From Hydnum rufescens UP504 (lineage: Eukaryota; Basidiomycota; Agaricomycetes; Cantharellales; Hydnaceae), in the NCBI GenBank assembly GCA_014904985.1, contig MU129310.1, forward strand, positions 1-30,548: DNA of 30,548 bases, given 5' to 3'. A model generated the notes under the pieces. It was not told the origin of the DNA. It ran no database searches and worked only from the letters and a program-made list of their open reading frames with translations. The translations under genes were made by a program, and so were the position numbers. This document shows positions 20,833 to 30,390 of the stretch, piece by piece (position 1 is the stretch's first letter; each line of letters begins with the position of its first letter).

Positions 20833-20846
20833 TATCTATATATAAC
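20833..20846 (-). promoter_or_regulatory. TATA box of the enoyl-CoA hydratase/isomerase gene
   Basis: Minus-strand TTATATATAG about 70 bp upstream of the ATG at 20767. It makes the more upstream in-frame ATG near 20854 an unlikely start. Confidence 0.5.
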
Positions 20847-21119
20847 TGGGCCATTGCCCTTTCAACAGCAATGGCATTTCCTTATTTGGAAATCACGTGC
20901 TTATTCGGGCACTTCATTGTGTTCCAGCCTGCCACAGGGCCTTTTTTTTGGCTGTTAACTGGACAGTACAGCACCCTGCATTACCTCTGTTTTATTGTAC
21001 AAAGAAGGGATTACAAAGAACAAATACAAAATTGAACTCAAAAAAAAACAGTACACGCACCTGGTGCCTACAGACCCTAGTTGATCTGAAGAGGTAATAT
21101 GTTGGAGAGAACCTAGGAC

Positions 21120-21149
21120 CCCATGCACACGAATTTTCGTGTGCATGGG
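21120..21149. repeat. Perfect 14-bp hairpin
   Basis: CCCATGCACACGAA (21120-21133), a 2-nt loop TT, then TTCGTGTGCATGGG (21136-21149). In the minus-strand array it sits about where the exon-end hairpin sits in the other units, but its sequence is entirely different. It could also be a transcription terminator-like or cruciform structure. Confidence 0.8.
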
Positions 21150-21315
21150 TGCCCTGGCTCCTCCGTTATTTGCAGTTTCGTATGGGTCTATTTCTTTGAA
21201 CCAGCCACAGGCTTTGGCGCGTTAAAATCGCCGGTGACAAGGACAATCCCGTCATCATGGGATCGCCCTCACCACCATTCGGGGTAGGCGTGTAGGTAGG
21301 GAAGAGAATTAGTCC

Positions 21316-22698
21316 CTACAATGGGGATAACTTGGATTCTTAGTACCAAATTAAAGCAGCGCAAACGGGAAAGCTTAAAGCTGCCCCACTCACGCCGAAG
21401 AGGCGGATTTGGGGGGACTCAGCTTATCACCACACCCCAGCCTTGCTGGGGTGTGGTGTCCTGCTTATCATGCAGGCAGTTTGGGTCTTTGGGTTCGTCA
21501 GTCGTGCGGATTGCGCGGAATTGTAAGCTCCGCAGTCGTTCCAGTACATGATGGGTTTCCGTCGTTGTCATCGCTCCAGGTGGGGGAGGGGTGCAGGCAA
21601 GTGTGATGGTCCCTAAAATGAAAGTAATCGAATTATTAGTACATAATTAAAGCAGCACAAAAAGGGGAGCCCAAGCAGCCCTTTTTGTGCAATATGAAGG
21701 ATAAACATACTTACCTGATTACCACATCCCAGCAAAGCTGGGGTGTAGTTTCCTGTCTCGGGTGCTTTATCGCCGGTTTCTGGGTCCAGAAGGGTCATAT
21801 GACCCGTAATCGCCCGCGACGATGACCGGATCATCAGATGGCGGCGTCCATACCATCATTTGAAGTGCGTGAGGAAGGTGGGCAGCAGAGATAGACCCTG
21901 TAATGGAACAAGTTTGAATTGTTAGTAAAGACTGAAAGCTACGCAAAAAGGGCAGCTTAAGAGCTGCCTCTTCGCAAAAGACAAGATATGTAGATAGCAT
22001 ACATACCTTATTGCCACGCCCCAGCCTTGCTGGGTGCGGTGTCCTGTTTATGGCGGTTTGTCGTCGGCTTCTTCGGTCACGTGGGGTCAGAAACCCCGTA
22101 ATCGTGCACAACGACGATTGCATTGTCATCCTCGACAGCGGCGATACCGTCTTTATCGTTGTTTGACGTGCGGGGGCCGATTGCGCAGGTGCAATAGTCC
22201 CTATAATGAAGACGGCTCAAAATGTTAGTAAAAAATAAGGCTGTACAAAAGAGGCAGCTGAAAGCTGCCCCACTTGTGCAAGACGAGATATAAGCACTAA
22301 TCCACGTACCTTATCACCACACCCCAGCGAGGCTGGGGTGTGAAAGCTTATTTGTGGCATTTTGCTCTTGGTTGCTTCGGTCAGGTCACGCCAAATACAG
22401 AAGATCTGGCATCGTTTGCAACGACGATGGTAGCATCATCGTCGTTTGACATTGGGGGGTGGGGGTGGAGTGATACTCCCTATGATGAAAAGAATTCAAG
22501 ATATTAGTAAATAATCGAAGGAGTGCAAAAGGAGTGCCTTGAAACCACTCCTTTTGCGAAAAAGTAAATAAAATCTTACCTTATTCACCACACCCCAGTG
22601 TCATCACTGAGGTGCTCGTTCGCACTCGACGTGATGGTATTCCATAAATCAGGCGTCGGATGAAGCCACGACTCAACGCCGGCAAGTGCCAGGTTCAT
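21316..22698 (-). ncRNA. Tandem array of five exon-intron units with paired hairpins (candidate spliced structured RNA)
   Basis: Introns on the minus strand: 22579-22480, 22319-22201, 22006-21898, 21714-21612, 21422-21316 (100-119 nt). Donors are GTAAGA, GTACGT, GTATGT, GTAAGT and a mutated CTGAGT. All five have a branch point TACTAAY or TACTAAG and end in TAG or CAG before GG. Just before each donor the exon forms a stem such as CCACACCCCAGC/GCTGGGGTGTGG. Each intron forms a second stem such as GCACAAAAAGGG/CCCTTTTTGTGC. Changes on one side are often matched on the other. Exon-like parts are 160-194 nt and share a weak GATGAC..ATCGTCGTT..GATTAC core, but frames do not join through the splices. 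A decayed repeated-exon gene is the main alternative. Confidence 0.55.
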
Positions 22699-22774
22699 AA
22701 CAAAAGGGCAGCAACGAAGACACCACACAGAGCAGTGTTTCAGGTCATACTGTTGGAGAATCGGTGCGGAGCCA

Positions 22775-22780
22775 CTTATA
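22775..22780 (-). promoter_or_regulatory. Possible TATA box for the tandem array
   Basis: Minus-strand TATAAG (AATATAAGTGG) 77 bp upstream of an ATG at 22698, which opens a 37-codon frame (MNLALAGVESW...) ending in TGA at 22585-22587, next to the first donor. It suggests that the array is transcribed leftward from its own promoter. Confidence 0.35.
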
Positions 22781-23190
22781 TTCACACAACGAAAGGAAAG
22801 ATAGAGCGTTTGATCAGAGCTCAAGCAAACGCTTGAGGGAACTTCGGTACATCCCGAGAAACTATCTAGAAGGATATGCTGACTAAGCGATGAGCGTTAG
22901 AGCTTGCCCATCCCCAATTCCCACACATACGAGAGGGGATGTGCACGATATTGTATTTAATAATTATTTTGGTGATAATATTGAAGAAAAAGACAACAAT
23001 GGGCAAGATCTGAATAAGCAATGTATTATGGCACTAAACAGGGGATTGGGTCACCTGTATAAATCAGTGCCCCAGGGTCACATATATATATACTACATGA
23101 CAGATTCATAAAAATGGATGTCAGATATCTCGAGAGATACCCAAGTGTATAATTTCCTTATTTGGGTATGTGTATTTCCTCATTTGTTCA
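22781..23190. other. AT-rich intergenic stretch with short palindromes
   Basis: No supported gene. It contains the stem CTCAAGC/GCTTGAG (22822-22839, loop AAAC) and the perfect palindrome TATCTCGAGAGATA (23127-23140). A 73-codon plus-strand frame at 22890 has no recognisable features. Confidence 0.5.
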
Positions 23191-23194
23191 GTCA

Positions 23195-23455
23195 CATCAC
23201 AGTATTAGAGCCTCAAAATAGGGTATTGAAACACCATCTGGTATGCCCACAAAGATATGATTTTTTCATAATTTTTGATGCAAATGCTATGTCATGGGTT
23301 CTACACAATCAGAGTAGCTGTTGATTCTGACCTACCACAGCTACTCTGATTGTGTGGAACCTGTGACATAGCATTTTAATTAGAAATGTTTTTGTGGGCA
23401 TACTGGATATACTTATGATCCCCAGTTCAGTGTCATAGTACTGCAGTTAGTAGTT
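23195..23455. mobile_element. Imperfect foldback (MITE-like) element
   Basis: The core arms 23282-23320 and 23338-23376 are complementary at 36 of 39 positions with a 17-nt loop. Outside them a perfect 13-bp pair, GTATGCCCACAAA (23241-23253) with 23391-23403, follows, then weaker complementarity out to about 23195 and 23455. No coding frame and no clear target duplication. It lies directly upstream of the gypsy element. Confidence 0.6.
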
Positions 23456-23638
23456 TCGGGCCAAAGGAACGACATCCGAGAACATGGGCTAGTGTTAGTG
23501 GTGTATGAGTCCAGCGGGCACCCGGCCTTACTACCATTCTACTTATGTACATACAATGTACCTCTTGTTCCTACTTGACTCTTTCTTCTCTTTTCTCCTT
23601 CTCAAACCAACCCAGTGGAAAGCTTCTCCACTGGAGTT

Positions 23639-23652
23639 TGGTGCTGCCCCGG
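23639..23652 (+). promoter_or_regulatory. Candidate tRNA primer-binding site of the gypsy element
   Basis: TGGTGCTGCCCCGG starts with TGG, the complement of the tRNA CCA tail, and looks like the complement of an acceptor-stem end. It lies 136 bp before the first gag ATG. Just upstream is an 8-bp stem CCAGTGGA/TCCACTGG (about 23613-23635). A 5' LTR should end shortly before, but its borders are not visible, and no 3' LTR is in the window to compare. Confidence 0.4.
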
Positions 23653-23774
23653 TTATAGCTAGATTCATCTACATTTACGTAATTGACTCGCATAGCTAGC
23701 CACGGAAAGACCCGAAATGTATCTTTTCTCTCCTCATTCAGGCTGCCGTCTGCAGTGTACTGAAACAGTACACT

Positions 23775-25370
23775 ATGGTCTCTGCACTGAGTGGCATATT
23801 ACTACTCAGACTCGTAAGCTACGTTATGGTTTACCCCAAGGATATGGTTCCCCGACTCAGCCCCACTCTTGAACCCTTTGTCGACCCGACTCGTGGAACG
23901 ACTCGTATTCTAACTGGTGACAGCCACGACCATAAACCCGGTCCAGAACCCCCACTGGGATTGTCTCGTCACCTTAAGCTCAATTCGGATACTACCGAAT
24001 TAACACTGGTGGAGTGTGTAAGAACCCGAATACAGGATTCAACACTCATTTCTCCTATCCTCGACCGAGCTTATGAAGCGCTCTCAAACAAGACCCGCAA
24101 CCCCCTGTTAAACAGGGTGGATACCTCAACAGGGGTGGTCACTCCCCCAAAAATTATTGAGACCAAAGGCATAGCCTCACCGAACTGGACCAGGCCCAGC
24201 CTGAGGTCTGGACAAAGCCCAGATTCCACTGCCTCCAGCCTCACGGGAACAGCGTGGAAGCCTGGCCACCACACGCAACGTGATTATTCAGATACCCGGA
24301 CAAGCAAGGCCGGGTGGGTACTTAAGGATCATTCATTGTCTACAAACTATATGGACCCCTTATGTGTCGACTACTACATGCACACATCCCGAAACACTCT
24401 GCAAGACCCTCATCGAGATAGCAGTTCGGTCATGCCTGTATCGAATGAACGAGCCAGATCTACGACCAACGAATCCTTGACCAATGAAAACTCCGTAGAT
24501 CAGGAACTACTCTGTCGAAGAACCCTACTGGCATCGGTAGCGGACTCCATACGACGTGAGCAAGGTCCCAGCGCAGCTGCCGATGTATGTTTGATCAACA
24601 CCTCGTTATATCATTTGGCGTACAATCTGGATGTGGAGTCTCCCTTGTTCACCAGTACCGTCATCCGTGCGTCTCGCACAGGACACCCTACAGTCTTTAA
24701 ACCTGACACGGAGTTCTGCCTTACACTGTTACAATGTGGCCAAATATTGCAAGACACTGCAGCAGAAATGGCAAAGCATTACTTCCTATTGGACCCCGAT
24801 CCCTACAAATTCGACCTGGGGGGCATGTTAGCTGTCCATATGAGTGCAGGAGTCTCCTCTGAAGACAAGGTCCTACAGCTAGCTGCCTTGGCCCTACGTC
24901 GGTTACGCACTGGACTCAAGATCATTGCACAACTGCAAAGTGTCGACGAGAATGAATCTGTAGCCTATACTACGAACTCCAAAGCACAGGGATACGTGAC
25001 TGGGATTGTGAACAACCCTCCCCAGGTCGCCTTGCCTTTAGCAGCTTACTCAGTACCGGAACGAGGGTTACTATGGCGAAATCAAGAGATACCAACGCCT
25101 GGAACATTGGCCAGTGACAAAGGGACCCAACTGCCACGTCCTCGATTCGACGTTCAACGACCCCACCCTTCGATAGACCCTCTACGACAACAGGTCCTGG
25201 TAAACACTACCAGAACGACTGGTATTCAAGGGTCTGAATCCCGGGATTATCGATCCGAACCACCTCCCAGACCGGTGGACACCCCCTTGGCTCCTCGAGC
25301 CCCATCTGATCATGGACGGCCGGAAGGCACGCACTGGAATCCCCCAGACGGGGGCCCCAGATGGGGATGA
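23775..25370 (+). pseudogene. Gypsy gag, long N-terminal region
   Basis: A 531-codon frame. It begins MVSALSGILLLRLVSYVM; an internal Met in VYPKDMVPRLSPTLEPF may be the real start. I recognise no domain in its first 400 residues. The part around 24480-24960 (RRTLLASVADSIRREQ, EFCLTLLQCGQILQ, LAALALRRLRTGLKII) looks helical and globular; the end is Pro-rich. The frame stops at 25370, while the rest of gag continues in the +1 frame that overlaps it from before 25312. A one-base indel in the Pro/Gly-rich linker is the simplest explanation. Assignment to gag rests on position. Confidence 0.55.
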
Positions 25371-26418
25371 CTCAGGGAACGGAGATGGACCCCCTGGCGG
25401 AAGGTTCCCCCATCAAGGACGACCTCCGATGGGGCCCGGTGGTGGCCATCCCGACCAAGGGTGGCCCAACAATGGTCCTCCTGGACCTGGTCCACCAGAT
25501 TGTGGGCCACCAGCTGTGGGAATCAACGATGCGGCCTGTCAACGAGAAGCCTACTATGAACCTAAGTTTAAACTCGAATTCCGGCCCAACGACCTACCAG
25601 AGTATGATGGGTTGGATAATGCTTTCGTTACGTGGACCGAGGACTTGGACCGTTACGCCGCTGGGAGTCATTGAATGTGTGAACAACTAGCTTTTGCCGC
25701 TACCATGAGGTTTACCAAACACGCAGATGTATGGTGGCAGAGCCTGCCCAACGCTACAAAGATTCAGGCTAGTCAAGACTGGGACTCGTTGAAACTCATT
25801 ATGAGGACTCAATTACTGGGTACACGTTGGTATGACAAGCAAGTCACTATCTACGACGAACTACGATTCCGTAACCGAGGGCACGAAAAGGAGACACCCA
25901 CCGAATGGCTTACCCGTAAGGTAAGGGCCCGCCGAGTATTGCACCTGCCGCCTGATATACCCGATCCTGCATTCGATTCCCTGGAAGTGGGTACTCTTAT
26001 GGAACACGCCCCACCATCCTGGAGAGCCTACGTGGATGTGGACCTTTGCCACGACACGGACGCCCTGTTCTCGAGAGTTAAGGACCAAGAGGATGCCCTT
26101 TTGGCCATATCGAACCTTTCCAATTCACGACAGACCGAGGACATAGCCAATGAGGTGATACGTCGAGTACGTGAGGATCTTCGACGAAGCCGGTACTGTT
26201 CGCCCGCCATGATGGCCAGTTCAAGTTCACTTGAACTGAGTTATGCGTATGAGCCCAGTGATGTAAGGTCTAAAAGGAAACCCATTCGGCCATGTTGACA
26301 TTGTGGAAGCAAACTGCACTACGATTACAACTGCGGTTCCTACAAAAAGGATCCAAAGCGAGCCAAACTGACTACGAGTACTAGACGTGACGTAGCCTAC
26401 CGTAAGGCCTACATTGCC
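25312..26418 (+). pseudogene. Gypsy gag capsid and CCHC zinc knuckle
   Basis: Starts with a Gly/Pro-rich linker (GGHPDQGWPNNGPPGPGPP), then KLEFRPNDLPEYDG, the capsid-like segment CEQLAFAATMRFTKHADVWW and a retro-gag helix region (TEWLTRKVRARRVLHLP). The nucleocapsid knuckle C-x2-C-x4-H-x4-C is at about 26290-26335 (C..HCGSKLHYDYNC), with TGA at 26296-26298 between the first two cysteines. Another TGA lies at 25672-25674. Both positions commonly carry a basic residue. Confidence 0.8.
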
Positions 26419-29400
26419 ATGACTTCAGGGTCGGAAGAGGTCTACCAGGCCGCTATGGTAGCCGCCCACGAAGCTCTTAGTAGTGAGGAAGAGGACAAAG
26501 AAACTGACATTCTGTTTACTGTACCCGATGAATCGTCCCTAGAGGGAATTGCTTGCTATGTCGTCCCTGGTGAGGGTGGATCCGCCCCCGACCTAAACAT
26601 TGAAAGGACACACGACTCCCCTGAAGAAGTGTACGCTCCAGAGCCTACGGTAAAAAGGCCCCCAGGACTAGCCAGCCTGGGAATGGATGCTTTCAAATTG
26701 CAATGTTGTGTCAATGATGTGAACGGCCCCATGATTGAAGTGGTCGCCGACTCAGGAGCCGCAGCCACCTTAGTGTCAGCCAAGTGTCTGAAGGCCCTGA
26801 AGGAACGAGGCCTGGAAATTAAGCAAGGGTTAAAACTGAGACTACTGCACCTTACTGGGGAAGCCAAGTGTCTAGGATATGTTATGCTTGATCTGTATTT
26901 TCGTAGTCAATTGGGGCCCATACTACTCCGAGGAGTCGAAGCCTACGTTGTCGACGGAATGAATGCTAACCTCTTAATCGGTGAGGATACGCACCGGGCC
27001 TGGCAACTCCATACCATGAGACCCAAACACGAAGCCTATTGGCAAGTGGGAGACAGCAAACACCGAATCCCGGCTAGCCGCACTACGAGAGATCAGGAAA
27101 CCTTCATCGCCTCCTGGCAATCAGTAGATGTCCCGCGCGACGAAGCCGTTCCCGAGAAAGGACTGGGCACCATCACCCCGGGAAGAAGGAAAACGGGTAC
27201 AGGGAAGATTGTGGCCCTGGAAGATACTTATATTCCTGGAGGACATGTGGCCCAAGTACGGGTTAAAGGAGACTACGACCATTACAACGGACTACGTCTA
27301 ATCGAGAAACAAATAATATGGAGGGGTAGTCACAGTTTCCTAGCCTCAGTTGACTGTATAGTGGACACAGTGAAGGACCTAACTTTACCTATTGCCAACC
27401 CTTCTTCCTCACCTAAACTGTTACGCAAAGGGGAAGTGGTGGGACACATGCTCGATCCCCTCCAATGTCTCAGCAAGGAGTCCGACTTGAGCCTGGAAGA
27501 CAGGGAACGGTTCGAACGAAAGGCCCTATTCATTCGCACGCTTGTAGAGGGATCGCTCAGTAAACAAGACTTGAACCAAATGGGCCCCAAGGATCGTCCC
27601 AGGAGCCCCCAGGAGACCACCGGTGCGGACTCCCAGGAGTTCACTGGAGAAGGTCCGAAGACCACCGAGACGGGTGATACCACAGAACGAAGGTCCCAAG
27701 ATTTGGAGAGCCTGATCGATGTGGACCCCTCCCTGGCTGCCGAGCAGCGGGTACGCCTCTATGAAGTATTATGGAGGCACAAACTGGCTTTCGGATTCGA
27801 CGTACGATTGGGCAAGCACCCTACCAAAGTGCACATCGAACTAGTCCCCGGTACCAAGCCTATCTCATCCTCACCGTACATTGCCTCTCCCGCTAAAAGG
27901 GAGCTCATCGACAAACAGTTGGACTTGTGGTTGAAGCAGGGGGTAATCGAACCATCAAACAGCCCTTGGGGAGCCCCAGTTTTGATTGTACACAAAAATG
28001 GCAAGGACTGACTCTGTGTCAATTGGAGGAGGCTGAATGCCGCCACCATACCCGACCAGTTCCCGATACCACGGCAAAGTGACATTTTACAAGTGCTCTC
28101 CAGGGCGCAATATCTGTCCTCTTTCGATGCACTAGCTGGGTTCACCCAACTGGAGTTCGATAGCACCTCTCAACCCTACACTGCCATGAGGACACATCGG
28201 GGGTTGCATCAATTCACAAGAATGCCCTTCGGATGGAGGAATGGTCCCCCAATTTTCCAACATGTCATGCAGGAAATCTTAGCCCCCTACCTGTGGATAT
28301 TCACACTAGTATACATCGACGATATCGTGGTCTACTCAAGAACCTTTGACGAGCACCTCGACCATATTGGTACAGTCCTCGAGGCCATTAAAAAGTCTGG
28401 AATTATGCTGGCACCCCACAAGTGTCATGTAGGGTATCAAAGTATACAACTTTTAGGACAAAAGGTGTCACGTCTGGGCCTGTCCACCAATGCGGAAAAG
28501 ATACAGGCCGTTGTGGCCCTGGCCATTCCTCGTCACCACAAGGACCTGGAAACCTTCTTGGGCATGGCCATCTATTTCACTGTGTACATACCCTGCTTTT
28601 CGGGAATAGCAGCCCCGTTGTTCGTTTTGTTATGAAAGGGTATGCCCTGGATTTGGAAGGCCGAGCACGAGGAGGCCTACGAAATGATGAAATGAGCATT
28701 AACGTCGGCACCAGTCCGCGGTCACCCAATATGTGGCCAAGGCTACAGGCTATACACGGACGCCTCTGACGTGGCCCTCGCCGGAGCCTTGCAACAGATC
28801 CAGCCCATATTAATTCGTGACCTACGCGAAACCAAAACCTATGAACGTCTTTATAAGGCATACAAGGAGGGGGATCCAGTACCCGATCTGACTGTGAAGC
28901 TCTCAGAGACCCATGATGACCGTCCGGCACCAGGGCCCTGGGCAGAATCATTTGAAGAAACTACTGTCCAAGTGGAGAGGGTTATCGCCTATTGGAGTCG
29001 TATGTGCAAGCCCACCGAAACCCGGTACTCGGCCACAGAAAGGGAGGCCCTAGTGGCTAAAGATAGTCTAATATGGTTCCTGCCCTTTATAGAGGGGGAA
29101 CAAATCCTTCTCATAACAGACCATGCAGCCTTGCAGTGGGCAAAAACCTACGAAAATGCCAATCGGCGTCTTAGCGCGTGGGGAGCAGTATTTGCAGCCT
29201 TCCCAGGGATGACTATAGTACATCAACCGGGCTGTATCCATTCCAATGTGGACCCCCTGTCCAGACTACCGCTAACCCCTGAAGTAGTATCGCCCAAGGA
29301 TCAAGACCTCCCTAAACTGGTCATGAATGAGAGTGATCAAACGAGTAGTTCGAGTCTTGCTCAACGTTCCCCCAGCATGGGAAGGGCCATATTCGTTCTT

Positions 29401-30390
29401 ACACAAACCCAGACAGTCACACCGAACGATTCGCAGATTACCGACAGCCCACCAGCGACAGTTTCCCCGGGTGTCCCGGATGCAACCACGGAGATCCAAA
29501 GTCTAGAGAGGCCACCGCCAGGACTAAATTTGTCTATCTCGACCAATACGATTCGTCGTTTCCAGGAGGGATACATCAACGACCCGGAGTTCAAAGCCAT
29601 CTGGACCAGGACAAGAGTCGACTCGGCCACCCAGACCCCACAAGGTCGGAAAGTTGAACTTGAATGCTTCCGCCGATTCACCAGGGGCGATAACGGACTC
29701 CTACTTTTTAAGGACTCGGATGGCCGATCCAGGTTATGTGTACCCTCGAAGGAGCAACTCACCCTTGTCAAGGAAGCCCATGATGCCCCCCACGAGTCCG
29801 CTCACGGCTGGTGGGGAAAAACGTTGGAAATACTTTGCCAAGGATTCTACTGGAAGTCCATGCGAAAGGATGTCCTACGTTACTGCGAAACTTGTGACAT
29901 TTGCCAGAAGACTAAACATGACCGATTGGGACCCAAGGGCTACCTCTGACCAATCGACGTGCCCATGTTACTGTTCGAAGTCATCAGCATGGACTTCATA
30001 ACGGGACTGCCCAAGTCGGGAGAATACGATGCGATATTAGTCGTCGTGGACAAGCTCATGAAGTATGGCATTTTTGTCCCCACCACCACCCATGTAACCG
30101 CGGATAGAACGGCTGCATTACTACATAAAGAAGTATACAAGCATTTTGGCCTACCATCACGGATTGTGAGCGACTGCGATCCACGCTTTATAAGCAACTT
30201 CTGGCGCGCTCTAGCGAATTGCTTCGACACATGACTAGTGATGTCCACCTCGCACCACCCTCAAACTGATGGCCAAACCGAGGTGATGAACCAACACCTC
30301 GAGACCATGATACGGTGCTATGTAAATGCAGACCGCTCTGATTGGGCCAACTGGCTGGATGTATTAGCGTCTGCTTACAACAGAGCCACC
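26419..30390 (+). pseudogene. Gypsy pol: protease, reverse transcriptase, RNase H, integrase
   Basis: Protease active site VADSGAAATL (Asp at 26749). Reverse transcriptase runs from QGVIEPSNSPWGAPVL through FDALAGFTQLEFD to YIDDIVVYS (28312-28338). RNase H has YTDASDVALAGAL, YSATEREAL, LLITDHAALQW and NVDPLSRL (four acidic positions). The integrase zinc domain is H...H...CETCDIC; the catalytic core has VVVDKLMKY, SDCDPRF and HHPQTDGQTE. Stops are TGA at 28009 (KNGKD/LCVNWRRLN), 28633, 28693, 29947 and 30232. At other Arg sites of the family this copy has Cys or Gln (SDCDP for SDRDP; HQPGCIH for H.xGRxH), changes that also fit CpG decay. Confidence 0.9.

Larger units (their letters stand above)
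23775..30390 (+). mobile_element. Ty3/Gypsy LTR retrotransposon, truncated on the right
   Basis: Gag, protease, reverse transcriptase, RNase H and integrase occur in gypsy order on one strand. From about 25.3 kb to 30.39 kb everything is in a single frame with no indel, interrupted only by TGA codons at 25672, 26296, 28009, 28633, 28693, 29947 and 30232. Integrase stops matching near 30390, before the GPY/chromodomain region, and unrelated DNA follows. Ten CpG in 28081-28440, against six in only 60 bp of the Hsp70-like gene (10441-10500), shows CpG loss relative to genes. The sharp contrast between intact frame and repeated TGA points to a fairly young, silenced copy. Confidence 0.9.

Noticed and set aside
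25312..25370. Programmed frameshift in gypsy gag
   Set aside because: The frame change lies upstream of the capsid and zinc knuckle, not at a gag-pol junction, and no obvious slippery site was seen. An indel in a repetitive Pro/Gly linker is simpler.
25672..30234. TGA read as a sense codon (recoding or a variant genetic code) in gypsy pol
   Set aside because: Cellular genes here have no in-frame TGA and use ordinary stops. CpG decay explains the stop bias, the Arg positions and the Cys/Gln replacements together.
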